From: Stenotrophomonas maltophilia
Lineage (GTDB): Bacteria; Pseudomonadota; Gammaproteobacteria; Xanthomonadales; Xanthomonadaceae
Assembly: GCF_039555535.1 (NCBI RefSeq)
Contig: NZ_CP154630.1
Location: forward strand, 3,981,001 to 4,045,000
Length of the DNA: 64,000 bases
Direction: 5' to 3'
The first letter of the stretch is position 1, and the number at the start of each line of letters is the position of its first letter. A program made the translations under genes and the position numbers. Positions 10,347 through 18,826 of this stretch are shown here, in pieces. The notes under the pieces are model-generated. The model ran no database searches and was not told where the DNA came from. It worked only from the letters and a program-made list of their open reading frames with translations.

Positions 10347-11275
10347 TGGACGATGGCGACGCCGAATGGAAGGCGGGTAACCTGCAATCCCGCCGTTGCC
10401 GCCAACGCGTCCAGCGCCTGTTCCGGGCGATCGATGCGCAGCGCGGCACTGACCGCCGGCAGCCGCGACAGATCGCCGCGCACGAAGGTCGGGCCGGCAC
10501 GGTAACGCCCCACCCACTGCACGGCGTCGGCGACGCTGGCCTGCTCCAGCAGCAGTTCGCCCTGCCGCCACGCGCCGACACTGTCGGCAGCCACGTCCTG
10601 CAGGCGCGTCACGCCACTGTGTTCGCCATAGATGGCACGCTGGCCCACCCGCAGATACGTCCAACCACCGTCAACCGGGCTGGCCACGCGCACCCTGCCC
10701 TGTCCGACCTGGGTTTCCACCTGGTCGCTGTCGCGTGCGACGGAGAACGCGGTCGAGATGTCCTCGACCACGCCATTGCCCGCACGCACGCTGAAACGCC
10801 GCTGCGCATCCGGGCTGACCTCGAACCAGGCGCGCCCGCGCAGCAGCTCGATCTGGCGTGCATCCGCATCGAACCGCACGGCGATCGCGCTGTCCGCATC
10901 CAGCACCGCCCGGCTGCCATCGGGCAGCCGCACGTCCTGCACGACATGCGTACTACGGTGATCGGCCTGCAGGCGCAACGAGGCTTCCGGCCATGCCACC
11001 AGCATCGCCAGCGCGGCCGCCGCAGCCATCGCCCATCGCAGCCGCTTTGGGGGCCGGCGTTCGACGCGCCCGGCCTGCGGCCGCGGCCCGACACTGCGCC
11101 ACAACGCGCGCTCGTGTTCGAAGGCGCGACGGTGCCCAGGCTGCTGGAGCCAGTGTTCGAACTCATCCATGCGCACATCGCTGATATCGCCTGCGGCCAG
11201 CCAAGCGATCCAGCCCCGGGCCTGTTCGGCCAGGGCATCGTCATTGGCGGCGGGCAGCATGTTCGGCGGGCTCAT
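10343..11275 (-). CDS. FecR-type anti-sigma / transmembrane signal sensor
   Basis: This 310-aa protein has a cytoplasmic N-terminal domain that binds the sigma factor (about 15-65: ARGWIAWLAAGDISDVRMDE, then an HRRAFEHERALW helix). One membrane helix follows (about 82-97, rich in Ala/Leu), then a periplasmic FecR beta domain (VRLPDGSRAVLDADSAIAVR, about 115-134) and a C-terminal STN-like part. It relays occupancy of the receptor's STN domain to the ECF sigma factor encoded upstream. The open frame extends to a TTG at 11299, but ATG at 11275 is the more likely start. The sigma gene lies about 100 nt upstream and the receptor 210 nt downstream, the classic FecI-FecR-receptor order. Confidence 0.9.
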   Translation of the reverse strand: MSPPNMLPAANDDALAEQARGWIAWLAAGDISDVRMDEFEHWLQQPGHRRAFEHERALWRSVGPRPQAGRVERRPPKRLRWAMAAAAALAMLVAWPEASLRLQADHRSTHVVQDVRLPDGSRAVLDADSAIAVRFDADARQIELLRGRAWFEVSPDAQRRFSVRAGNGVVEDISTAFSVARDSDQVETQVGQGRVRVASPVDGGWTYLRVGQRAIYGEHSGVTRLQDVAADSVGAWRQGELLLEQASVADAVQWVGRYRAGPTFVRGDLSRLPAVSAALRIDRPEQALDALAATAGLQVTRLPFGVAIVQ

Positions 11276-11379
11276 CGGCTGGCAGACAGGCGCATTCAAG
11301 CGCGGGCGGGGGAACTAGACCGCATCCTCGGTCCAGTGATCAAGACGTTTCAGCGCGGGCCAGCCCCAAGCCGGGGTGA

Positions 11380-11880
11380 TCATCGGCCGCTGCGCGCCCA
11401 GGCCAGGCGTTGCAACGCGGTGCGTACATGGTTCTCGACCGTGGTCACCGACACGCCCAGGCGGCGTGCGATCTCGGCCTGGGTCAGGCCCTGCAGGCGG
11501 TTGAGCCGGAAGATGGTGCGGGTCGGCTCCGGCAGGTGTCCCGCCGCGTCAAGCACCCGCTGCAGCTCGTCCTGGGCCATCGCCTGTTCCTCGGTCGAGA
11601 TCACCTCGTCCGGCCCCCACAGGTAATGGTCGGCCAGCAGGCGGTTGCGCCGGGTCGATTCGCGGCCATGGTCGGTCGCCAGGTTGGCGGCCAGCCGGTA
11701 GAGATAGGCGCGCGGGTTGTCGATGGCCTGGCTGTCGTCAACCCTGCGGGCCTTGAACCACACGGCCTGGATCACGTCCTCGGCGCCATTGTCGCCCCCG
11801 AGGATGCGCTGCACCCGGCGCAGCAGCGCAGGCCGCTCGCGGATCAGCAGTTCAGTGAGGGAGGCGGCATTGGAGGACAT
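11380..11880 (-). CDS. ECF sigma factor, FecI-like
   Basis: This 166-aa RNA polymerase sigma factor has region 2 at about residues 12-75 (DNGAEDVIQAVWFKARRVDD, NPRAYLYRLAANLATDHGR) and region 4 at about 105-160 (LPEPTRTIFRLNRLQGLTQA, EIARRLGVSVTTVENHVRTAL). Short FecI-type factors of this kind start transcription of an adjacent TonB-dependent receptor gene when the FecR partner signals. ATG at 11880 fits the family length. A Fur-box-like sequence lies 47-65 bp upstream of the start, so iron starvation probably controls it. Confidence 0.92.
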   Translation of the reverse strand: MSSNAASLTELLIRERPALLRRVQRILGGDNGAEDVIQAVWFKARRVDDSQAIDNPRAYLYRLAANLATDHGRESTRRNRLLADHYLWGPDEVISTEEQAMAQDELQRVLDAAGHLPEPTRTIFRLNRLQGLTQAEIARRLGVSVTTVENHVRTALQRLAWARSGR

Positions 11881-11926
11881 GCGCGGAACCGGGACGACAG
11901 GCGGAAGGCGCCGCGCATGCTACTCC

Positions 11927-11945
11927 GTTAATGAGAATCAGTCAC
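11927..11945 (-). promoter_or_regulatory. Candidate Fur box upstream of the ECF sigma gene
   Basis: GTTAATGAGAATCAGTCAC resembles the 19-bp Fur consensus (GATAATGATAATCATTATC): the TAATGA core and the AATCA core match. It lies 47-65 bp upstream of the sigma factor ATG, a normal operator position. The match is by eye only. Confidence 0.5.
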
Positions 11946-11952
11946 GTTCGCA

Positions 11953-12426
11953 TCAGTGGATGCAGCCGGTCAGCCCGTCATAGACGCTCTCCGACGTGCC
12001 GGGCAAGGGATCGTGCAGCGGATTGCGGGCCGCCAGCGCCGCGTGGAAGTCCTCCACCGGAGTGCCGGGCACCAGCGGCAGCCGGCACAGCCAGGTCGGC
12101 TGCCGGGCCACGATCGCACCGTCATGCCGCGACACGGCCAGGTCACTGGCGGCAAATGCCCAGAGGCACTCATGCACCGTGCCGCGCACCGCGTCCACCG
12201 AACACCGCAGGCGCAGCGCACGGATGTCGCTGTACTCACCCTCGCAGAAGGTGTCTCCGCAGATCCTGTCGAAGCCATGCTGCAGACGGCCTTCCAAGGC
12301 AAAGAAGCGATCCCAGTTGGCTTCCTGCCGCGGGTAATCGATCAGGTCGACGTAGGGGAAGGCCTGGGCTGCGGGGGCCATCAGCAGCGCGCAGAACAGG
12401 CCGGAAGACAGGGCAGGAAGTCTCAT
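11953..12426 (-). CDS. Secreted cysteine-rich protein of unknown function
   Basis: This 157-aa protein has a Sec signal peptide (about 1-22, ending in PAAQA before FPYVDL). The mature part is acidic and has several cysteines in patterns such as RICGDTFCEGEYSDI, LRLRCSVDAV, and a final LTGCIH, which suggests disulfides. ATG at 12426 follows GAGGAG. I recall similar uncharacterised proteins in Xanthomonadaceae (a CEG-[DE]-Y-S motif followed by LRC and a C-W-FA stretch), but no function is known. It lies between the sigma gene and ppa, with its promoter facing ppa. Its position next to the iron island does not prove an iron role, and it does not resemble a HasA hemophore. Confidence 0.7.
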   Translation of the reverse strand: MRLPALSSGLFCALLMAPAAQAFPYVDLIDYPRQEANWDRFFALEGRLQHGFDRICGDTFCEGEYSDIRALRLRCSVDAVRGTVHECLWAFAASDLAVSRHDGAIVARQPTWLCRLPLVPGTPVEDFHAALAARNPLHDPLPGTSESVYDGLTGCIH

Positions 12427-12610
12427 GCGGCAACTCCTCGGGAAGGTGCATCCAGCCTGCGCCCCCATGCCTGCCGGCCCCATCGGTCCATCCCGGCCAG
12501 CAGCGTCGGCCCCTGCCTCGACCTGCCGTCAGCCCCCTCCCCTGCACAGCGCCCGGCAAAGGCATAAAATGGGGGGCTATCCGTCTACATCCCCCACCTG
12601 GAGCACGACC

Positions 12611-13147
12611 ATGGGTCTGGAACTCGTCTCGCCCGGCAAGAACCCGCCGGAAGAAATCAACGTCATCATCGAGATCCCGAAGGACTCGGAGCCGGTGAAG
12701 TACGAAGTGGACAAGGAAACCGGCGCGATCTTCGTCGACCGCATCCTGTCCACCCCGATGCGCTACCCCTGCAACTACGGCTACGTGCCGAGCACCCTGT
12801 GCGGCGACGGCGACCCGGCCGACGTGCTGGTGGTGCTGCCGCTGCCGCTGGTGCCGGGCTCGGTCGTGCGCTGCCGTCCGGTCGGCGTGCTGAAGATGAG
12901 CGATGAGGCAGGCAGCGACGAGAAGATCCTGGCCGTGCCGGTGTCGAAGATCTTCAGTGGCTACGCCCACGTTGAAGACATCGCGCAGGTCTCGAGCCAC
13001 TGGCTGGAGCGCATCGGCCACTTCTTCGAGCACTACAAGGACCTGGAGAAGGGCAAGTGGGTCAAGCTCGATGGCTGGGGCGGCGCCGCCGAGGCCAAGC
13101 AGATCCTGATCGAGGCGCACCAGCGCCATCTCGACAGCAAGGCCTGA
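12611..13147 (+). CDS. ppa: Inorganic pyrophosphatase (soluble, family I)
   Basis: This 178-aa cytoplasmic enzyme hydrolyses PPi to two phosphates. The family I signature DGDPADVLVV (about residues 66-75) is intact, with the conserved Asp residues. IPKDSEPVKYEVDKETGAIF and RYPCNYGYVPST, typical of the active-site rim, are also present. Family members are about 175 aa, so it is full length. ATG at 12611 begins MGLELVSPGK. With the PPi-dependent phosphofructokinase and the proton-pumping pyrophosphatase at the start of the window, three PPi enzymes lie within 13 kb. They compete for the same substrate. Confidence 0.96.
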   Translation: MGLELVSPGKNPPEEINVIIEIPKDSEPVKYEVDKETGAIFVDRILSTPMRYPCNYGYVPSTLCGDGDPADVLVVLPLPLVPGSVVRCRPVGVLKMSDEAGSDEKILAVPVSKIFSGYAHVEDIAQVSSHWLERIGHFFEHYKDLEKGKWVKLDGWGGAAEAKQILIEAHQRHLDSKA

Positions 13148-13160
13148 GCCTGAACCGGAT

Positions 13161-13185
13161 CGCTCCGGCATGCCGTGCCGGAGCG
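13161..13185. terminator. Hairpin after ppa
   Basis: A perfect palindrome CGCTCCGGCATGCCG... (12-bp arms) starts 14 nt after the ppa stop. There is no T tract, so if it ends transcription it does so weakly or by stabilising the 3' end. Confidence 0.5.
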
Positions 13186-13298
13186 ATGCGGGTCACGTTT
13201 CATGATGACGGCACATCACTCTTGCCGTCGTATTAGGTAAATTGCGTCACTTCACACGTCATCGACATCCATCGTCGAGACAGCCAGGGGAATGTGTC

Positions 13299-14420
13299 GT
13301 GCGTATTCTGCTTGTTGGGGATGCAGCCAGCCTGCCGGCTGAGCTGACCGAATTCATTGCCGATCTTGGGGAAGACTGGCAGCCGCTGACCGCCACCGAT
13401 GGCCAGGCCGCGATGACCGCGGTTGCCACGCAGGGCGTGGACGCGGTGATTGTCTGCCCGCAGCTGCCGGACCTCAATGCCACCACGCTGCTCGGCCAGA
13501 TCCGGACCCTGCGTCCGGAAACCATCCGCATCGCGCTGGTGGACGCCCAGCATGGCAACCGGCCGCCGCCGGCACGCCTGATCGGCGTTGCCCATCGCTT
13601 CCTGCCGTTGCCACTGGCGCCGGAAGTGCTTCTGGAAGCGCTGACCAGCCTGGAAGAGCTGCGCGAAGTGCTGGACAGCCCGCGCCTGCGCGATGCCATC
13701 GGCCGCATCGAGAAACTGCCGTCGCCGCCGCACCTGTACCTGAGCCTGACCCAGGCGCTGGAGCATGACGACGATGCCGACAGCGCAGACGTCGCCAAGC
13801 TTGTGGCTGCCGATCCGGCCATCGCCGCCAAGGTGCTGCAGCTGTCGAATTCGGCGTTCTTCAGCCAGGGCCGCACCATCGCCGACCTGCGCACCGCAGT
13901 GACCCGGCTGGGCCTGGCAACACTGCGCGACCTGGTACTGGCCAGCGAAGTGTTCTCGGCGCCGACGCTGTCGACCGCCGAACGCAACTCGCTGCAGCAG
14001 CGCGCCCTGCTCGCCTCGCGGCTGGCCGCACGCCTGCTGCCCGAATCCAGTGCCGAACTGGGCGCAACCGCGGCACTGCTGGCCGACATCGGCCTGCTGC
14101 TGCCCGGCGTACGCAACGAGCGCACCGAGCCGTCGCTGGCCGGCGATACCCGTCCGGGCCACGCCGAAGCCGGTGCCTACCTGTTGGGGCTGTGGGGCCT
14201 GCCGATGCCGATCATCGAAGCCGTGGCGTTCCACCTGCAGCCGCAGCGCGCCAACACGCGCAGCTTCTGGGTGACCGGTGCGGTGCATGTGGCGCTTGCG
14301 CTGGTCAACGGCGATCCGGTGGATGAGGACTACCTGCAGCGCGCGGGCGTGCTCAACAAACTGCCGCAGTGGCGCGAACATGCCAACAGCCTGATGGGGC
14401 TCACGCCCAGCGAAGCCTGA
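13299..14420 (+). CDS. HDOD-domain protein with a degenerate receiver domain
   Basis: This 373-aa cytoplasmic protein has residues 1-115 folded like a response-regulator receiver (VRILLVGDAASLP, then a hydrophobic VDAVIVCPQLPDLN strand), and residues about 130-335 form an HDOD domain (VAADPAIAAKVLQLSNSAFF, TRLGLATLRDLVLASEVF). The position where a receiver has its phospho-accepting Asp reads CPQLPD, and the usual Lys is replaced, so it probably cannot be phosphorylated. HDOD proteins often act in signalling or cell-cycle pathways by protein contacts, without catalytic activity. The GTG at 13299 follows CAGGGGAA; the frame opens upstream at 13242, but those residues lack the receiver start. 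Confidence 0.85.
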   Translation: MRILLVGDAASLPAELTEFIADLGEDWQPLTATDGQAAMTAVATQGVDAVIVCPQLPDLNATTLLGQIRTLRPETIRIALVDAQHGNRPPPARLIGVAHRFLPLPLAPEVLLEALTSLEELREVLDSPRLRDAIGRIEKLPSPPHLYLSLTQALEHDDDADSADVAKLVAADPAIAAKVLQLSNSAFFSQGRTIADLRTAVTRLGLATLRDLVLASEVFSAPTLSTAERNSLQQRALLASRLAARLLPESSAELGATAALLADIGLLLPGVRNERTEPSLAGDTRPGHAEAGAYLLGLWGLPMPIIEAVAFHLQPQRANTRSFWVTGAVHVALALVNGDPVDEDYLQRAGVLNKLPQWREHANSLMGLTPSEA

Positions 14421-14442
14421 CCACACCGGCAATGCATGCGAT

Positions 14443-14470
14443 GAAGGCGCGCCCGCAAGGACGCGCCTTC
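14443..14470. terminator. Bidirectional hairpin between convergent genes
   Basis: GAAGGCGCG (14443-14451) pairs with CGCGCCTTC (14462-14470) around a 10-nt loop, and weaker pairing continues outward. It lies 22 nt after the HDOD gene stop and 6 nt before the stop of the minus-strand small gene, so it can serve both. Confidence 0.6.
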
Positions 14471-14476
14471 GTTGCA

Positions 14477-14683
14477 TCAGGGCTGCGCGCAGTGGTCGTA
14501 CACGCAGCGTTCGAAGAGAAGCTGGCAGTACGCCGCATCTTCGCCGGCCTTGATGCAGTCGCTGCGCACTTCGGCGCAATAGCGTCCATTGGCACACACC
14601 AGCGGGCCGGCCGACACACTACCGGCCAGGCTCAGGACGGCAAGAACTGCAGCAGCGAACATCCGTGGCATCGCATTTTTCAT
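14477..14683 (-). CDS. Small secreted cysteine-rich protein (68 aa)
   Basis: A 68-aa precursor whose signal peptide ends around residue 25 (AVLSLAGSVSA before GPLVC). The mature part has about 43 residues and six cysteines (C30, C36, C43, C53, C60, C65), enough for three disulfides. ATG at 14683 follows AAGGAGAG, a near-perfect ribosome binding site, which strongly supports translation. I do not recognise a family. The evenly spaced Cys pattern could be an exported metal-binding or toxin-like peptide, but nothing in the context decides. It is convergent with the HDOD gene. Confidence 0.65.
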   Translation of the reverse strand: MKNAMPRMFAAAVLAVLSLAGSVSAGPLVCANGRYCAEVRSDCIKAGEDAAYCQLLFERCVYDHCAQP

Positions 14684-14809
14684 TTCGCGCTCTCCTTGGT
14701 CCGGAATGGACCTCCGCGACCGTACCAGCGGTCCAATTGCGACAAGCGTGACCCCTGTCGCTGAACCGCCCGATTCAGAGTTTCCCGACCCGGCTCTGCC
14801 AAACGCAAA

Positions 14810-14838
14810 GAGGACGGGCCTTGCGGCCCGCCCTCCTC
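14810..14838 (-). terminator. Terminator of the TonB-dependent receptor gene
   Basis: GAGGACGGGCC (14810-14820) pairs with GGCCCGCCCTCCTC (14825-14838) around a TTGC loop. On the minus strand the stem is followed by TCTTTGCGTTT. It lies 24 nt after the receptor stop. Confidence 0.65.
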
Positions 14839-14862
14839 GTCTTGCCTTCAGGCTTCGATGGA

Positions 14863-17826
14863 TCAGAAGCGCTGGTTGTACTGGATGAACAGGAAGCGGT
14901 CGTAATCCAGCATCGGGTCCAGCTGCACGGCACTGGCGTTGGTCACCGCGTAGGTGATCGGCGGAGTCTTGCCGAACACGTTGCGGGCACCGACGGTCAC
15001 GCTGCCGTTCCACGGGGCCTGCCAGGTGGCCGAGATGTCGTGATAGACGATTGCGCCCTTCTTGTTGGCACCCAGGCCACCGCTCCAGCCACCGTTCTCG
15101 GTGTAGTAATCCGGCTGGTTGCACTCCAGGCCATTTTCCTGGTCGTAGCAGAAGTCGCGGAAGCCGCCGTAGTAACGCATGGTCCAGGTGGCCGACAGGT
15201 CGCCCTTGGTCCAGGTAGTCGCCAGGGTGCCGCGGACACGCGGGTAGTTCCAATAGCCTGCGTAGTCATCCCATGCAGCACCCTTGGTGGCCTGCTGACG
15301 GAAGCTGGTCAGGTAGTTGGTGTCCAGGTTGAACGACAGGGTACCGAAGCTGTATTCCGGCATACGGTAGCGGACGCCGAAGTTGTAGCCTTCGGTTTCC
15401 AGCGAGCCCAGATTGGCGTTGCCGCGGCTCAGGCCGGTGACCTGCTGGCCATTGGCAACGTCGCCACGGCTGTACTGGTCACAGAAGGCCTGCACACCGT
15501 TCTGGTAGCACTGGTTCAGCACGTAGTTCGCCGACAGCGCGGTGATCACGTTGTCCACGGTGATCTTGTACCAGTCCAGCGAGACGTTCAGGCCGCTGAC
15601 GAAGCTCGGGCTCCACACCAGGCCCGCGGTGCGGGTCTTGCTGGTTTCCGGCTGCAGCTTGTCGTTGCCCACGCCCGAGTTGAACGGGTTGTTACCCTGG
15701 GTGTCACGGGCACTGATCGGACGACCAGCAGCGTCGGTCTGACGGAAGTCGGACGCCAGGCCTTCAGCACCGCAACGGGCGGCAACGGCCGGGTTGCTGC
15801 GCTGGCCGAACACGGCATCACACGGATCGGTGAACTTGTCGAAGGTCTGCGAACCACCACCGAAGGTGTCGTCCAGGGTCGGGGCACGGAAGCCCTCGCC
15901 GTAGGTCGCACGCACCAGCAGGTCGTCGATCGGCTTCCAGGTCACGCTGAACTTGCTGTTGACCGTGTTGCCGAACTTGTCGTAGTCCGAGTAGCGGCTG
16001 GCGACATCCAGCGACAGCTCCTTGGCACCCGGCAGGTCACGCAGCAGCGGCACCATCAGTTCCAGGTAGAACTCGTTGGTCTTGTACTTGCCTTCGGTCG
16101 GCTGCGCGGCCAGCTCGGTGGTGTAACCCGAGGAGGACAGTGCGTCCGGATGATCGTAGCCCGACACTTCGCGATGCTCGTAACCGGCAGCGAAGGCGAA
16201 CTCGCCCGCATCGCCCGGCATGTCGAACAGCGAACCGGTGATGTTGGCGAAGTACTGCTTGCTCTTGCTCTGGCCGGTCGAGTTCAGCAGGGTGTTGATG
16301 TACTTCAGCGCATCCGGGGTCGCGGCGCTGGCGCCGCCCAGCAGGTCGAACGGGACGCAGCTGCCCGGGCTGGTGCCCAGCGCGATCGGGTTGGCAGCGG
16401 TGCCGCACTGGGCGACGCCGTTGGCGTTGATGAACGACGGGCCGAGGGCATTCTTCAGGGCCAGCAGGTTGATGTTGCCCGAGCTGGTCTGGGTCACGTC
16501 GAACTGGTTGTAGTTGATGCCCACATCCCAGTCGAACGGACGGTTGTTGAAGTCGAAGTTGCCTTCCAGGGCCGCGTCGAAGTGCAGCGACTTGACGTTG
16601 TTCTGGGTGATGCGCGGCAGTTCGAAGATACGACGGCCCCAGCCACCGATGTCAACGCCGGCGCCCGGGTTGGCCCAGTTGCCCAGCGGGTTGTAGATGC
16701 TGTCCTTGCTGATCGCCACTGGGAACTGCGGCTGCGAGGTGCCGGTCAGCGGGTAGCCGGCGATCTGGCGCTTGGAATCGCGCTCGGAGTACATCGCCGT
16801 CGACTTCAGACGCAGGTTGTCGTTGATGTCGTAGCTGGCCGAGGTGAACATGGTCTTCGACTCAGCGCCCTGGTTCAGCATCATCTGCTGCGAGGCGTTG
16901 TAGTAGTCGTCCAGACCAATCAGGTGGTAGTTGTTGAAGTTGTTCGACGGCTGGCCAACGCCGACCGGGGTGTCCCACGAACCGGTGTGGTTGACCACCC
17001 AGGTGTTCGGGACCCACTTGCCAGCCTTGTTGTATTCGCCAGCACCGGCGGTGCCTTCGGCACGCGGATCGGTGAAACGGCCCCACGGGCCAGCCGGGCT
17101 CAGACCGTCTTCCTTGTGGCCCTGGCCATAGGAGTACTGGGTCAGGCCACGATCCTTGGCCCACACCGGATCTTCCTTGATGTAGTTCGCGCCGAACACG
17201 ATCGAGGAGCGCTCGCCGCTGGCACCCAGGGTCAGGCTGTACTGGGTCTTGGAACCGTCGCCGTGGCTGTTCTGGCCATAGTAGGCACTGGCCTCGGCGC
17301 CGTCGAAGTTCTTGCGCAGGATGATGTTGACCACGCCGGAGATGGCGTCGGAACCGTAGATCGCCGAGGCGCCGTCCTTCAGGACTTCAATGCGCTCGAT
17401 CAGCGAGGTCGGGATGGTCGACATGTCGGTGAAGCCGGCCAGGCTGGTGCTCCAGCGCTTGCCGTTGACCAGCACCAGCGTGCGCTGCTCACCCAGGTTG
17501 TACAGGCTGACGTACTGGCCGCCCTGTTCCGGGTTGGACGCCAGCACGGCCGCCTTGCTGAAGGTCTGGGTGCCTGCCACGGACAGGTTCTGCAGCAGGT
17601 CGCCGACGCTGACCAGGCCCGAACGCTGGATGTCCTCATGGCTTACGGTGAGGACCGGCTGGGAGGTTTCCACATCCACCGAGCGGATGCGGGAGCCGGT
17701 GACTTCCAGGCGATCAAGGGTGGTCGGGGCACTGGCTTCCTGTGCGGAAGCAAATGCCGGTGCCAGCGCCAGCGCAATGCCGGCGGGCAGCAGGCCCAGC
17801 CGCACGGCAGGGGTGCGAACGTTCAT
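14863..17826 (-). CDS. TonB-dependent receptor
   Basis: This 987-aa outer-membrane receptor has a signal peptide (about 1-28, ...APAFASA before QEAS), a TonB box region followed by RLEVTGSRIRSVDVETSQPV, a plug domain (about 50-180: LVLVNGKRW, IERIEVLKDGASAIYGSDAI) and a large barrel ending in Phe (IQYNQRF). The style is that of Xanthomonadaceae/Caulobacter receptors with unknown, often carbohydrate or peptide, ligands; the substrate cannot be read from sequence. ATG at 17826 follows GGAGAG. An AraC-family gene ends 50 nt upstream on the same strand, so the two are probably transcribed together, with the regulator sensing a compound the receptor imports. Confidence 0.92.
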   Translation of the reverse strand: MNVRTPAVRLGLLPAGIALALAPAFASAQEASAPTTLDRLEVTGSRIRSVDVETSQPVLTVSHEDIQRSGLVSVGDLLQNLSVAGTQTFSKAAVLASNPEQGGQYVSLYNLGEQRTLVLVNGKRWSTSLAGFTDMSTIPTSLIERIEVLKDGASAIYGSDAISGVVNIILRKNFDGAEASAYYGQNSHGDGSKTQYSLTLGASGERSSIVFGANYIKEDPVWAKDRGLTQYSYGQGHKEDGLSPAGPWGRFTDPRAEGTAGAGEYNKAGKWVPNTWVVNHTGSWDTPVGVGQPSNNFNNYHLIGLDDYYNASQQMMLNQGAESKTMFTSASYDINDNLRLKSTAMYSERDSKRQIAGYPLTGTSQPQFPVAISKDSIYNPLGNWANPGAGVDIGGWGRRIFELPRITQNNVKSLHFDAALEGNFDFNNRPFDWDVGINYNQFDVTQTSSGNINLLALKNALGPSFINANGVAQCGTAANPIALGTSPGSCVPFDLLGGASAATPDALKYINTLLNSTGQSKSKQYFANITGSLFDMPGDAGEFAFAAGYEHREVSGYDHPDALSSSGYTTELAAQPTEGKYKTNEFYLELMVPLLRDLPGAKELSLDVASRYSDYDKFGNTVNSKFSVTWKPIDDLLVRATYGEGFRAPTLDDTFGGGSQTFDKFTDPCDAVFGQRSNPAVAARCGAEGLASDFRQTDAAGRPISARDTQGNNPFNSGVGNDKLQPETSKTRTAGLVWSPSFVSGLNVSLDWYKITVDNVITALSANYVLNQCYQNGVQAFCDQYSRGDVANGQQVTGLSRGNANLGSLETEGYNFGVRYRMPEYSFGTLSFNLDTNYLTSFRQQATKGAAWDDYAGYWNYPRVRGTLATTWTKGDLSATWTMRYYGGFRDFCYDQENGLECNQPDYYTENGGWSGGLGANKKGAIVYHDISATWQAPWNGSVTVGARNVFGKTPPITYAVTNASAVQLDPMLDYDRFLFIQYNQRF

Positions 17827-17875
17827 CAATCTCTCCAAGGTACGTGTTAGTAGCGTGTTAAAACGCTCCAGCACG

Positions 17876-18775
17876 TTACGATTGCGTTGCGATGCTGTAT
17901 TTGCGCGACCCAACCGGAGACTTTGCAGAATGTGGCGGGAGCAAGCCACCGTTCTCCCTGAACCGGGAAGCAGACTGCCCGTAGCGGGCGCGGAAGGCCC
18001 TGGCGAAGCTGCAGCAGTTGTCGAATCCGCTGGCTGCAGCGACCTCGCCCACCATCATGTCGGTGTCGCGCAGCAGATCGGCGGCCCGCTCGAGGCGCAA
18101 CCGTGCCGAAAGCGACTGGGGGCTCTCTTCATACAGGCTCTGGAAGGTCTTGGAGAGGTACCAGCTGGAGAAGTTGGTCAGCTCGGCGAGTTCGCCGATC
18201 CGCACTACGCGGTGGCTGTTGCCCTCCAGATAGAGACGGGCACGCTGCATGCGGCCGAACACCTGGCGCTTGCGGCTGCGCGAGCGACCGGGGCAGCGCT
18301 GTACGTTGTCGGCCAGGTCACGCTGCAGGCCGGCCAGATGCAACAGCAGCGGGCGCAGCGCCTGCGCAGGCAGGCCGCTGTCGAGCGCATCGCGCCACAG
18401 GCGCAGGGCAACGCGGGCGTCGCCGCGGCTCATGCGACCGCGACCGGCATACAGGCCGCAATCGGCCATCTCGGACAGCACCCGCATCGCCTCCGCATTC
18501 AGGCTGAGGCCCACGCACAGTCCGTTACGGCCGGCCTGCACCAGCGGGCGCGACTCCTTCTCGAAGGCGATCCACTCACCATGGCGCAGGCGGAAACGCC
18601 CTTCCTTGGCTTCCACCCAGGAACTGCCCCGGACCTGAAGCCAGACCGTGAAGCTTGACCCTGCCGTCTGCAGGCTGCCGAGCCGGGCCACGCCCATGCA
18701 GGTCGGCGCGAGATCGTCGAGCGCCTTGTCGAGGGAGACGGTTTGGCCACGATCGGCCAGCGAGAGTTGACGCAT
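17876..18775 (-). CDS. AraC-family transcriptional regulator
   Basis: This 299-aa protein has the DNA-binding domain at its C-terminus (about residues 185-275), with two helix-turn-helix motifs: VRIGELAELTNFSSWYLSKT and VGEVAAASGFDNCCSFARAF, then RARYGQSASRFR. The N-terminal 170 residues are probably the effector-sensing domain and match nothing specific I know. It is just upstream of the TonB-dependent receptor gene and most likely controls it. ATG at 18775 is close to the paired inverted repeats at 18791-18826, so autoregulation is plausible. It ends in a basic tail. Confidence 0.88.
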   Translation of the reverse strand: MRQLSLADRGQTVSLDKALDDLAPTCMGVARLGSLQTAGSSFTVWLQVRGSSWVEAKEGRFRLRHGEWIAFEKESRPLVQAGRNGLCVGLSLNAEAMRVLSEMADCGLYAGRGRMSRGDARVALRLWRDALDSGLPAQALRPLLLHLAGLQRDLADNVQRCPGRSRSRKRQVFGRMQRARLYLEGNSHRVVRIGELAELTNFSSWYLSKTFQSLYEESPQSLSARLRLERAADLLRDTDMMVGEVAAASGFDNCCSFARAFRARYGQSASRFRENGGLLPPHSAKSPVGSRKYSIATQS

Positions 18776-18790
18776 GGGGCACCACGGGTT

Positions 18791-18826
18791 TGCCTGATAC
18801 AGGCTTCCGTTTTGCCTAATCAGGCG
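18791..18826. promoter_or_regulatory. Paired operator-like inverted repeats upstream of the AraC gene
   Basis: TGCCTGATACAGGC (18791-18804) and TGCCTAATCAGGCG (18813-18826) are two copies of GCCT-N3/4-AGGC, with starts 22 bp apart, two helical turns. They lie 16-51 bp upstream of the AraC-family ATG. They are candidates for binding sites of that regulator. Confidence 0.45.

Noticed and set aside
14821..17850. A 1009-aa open frame on the plus strand, opposite the TonB-dependent receptor
   Set aside because: No domain; composition is dominated by Val/Gln/Arg/His as expected for the reverse strand; the minus strand has a signal peptide, plug and barrel.
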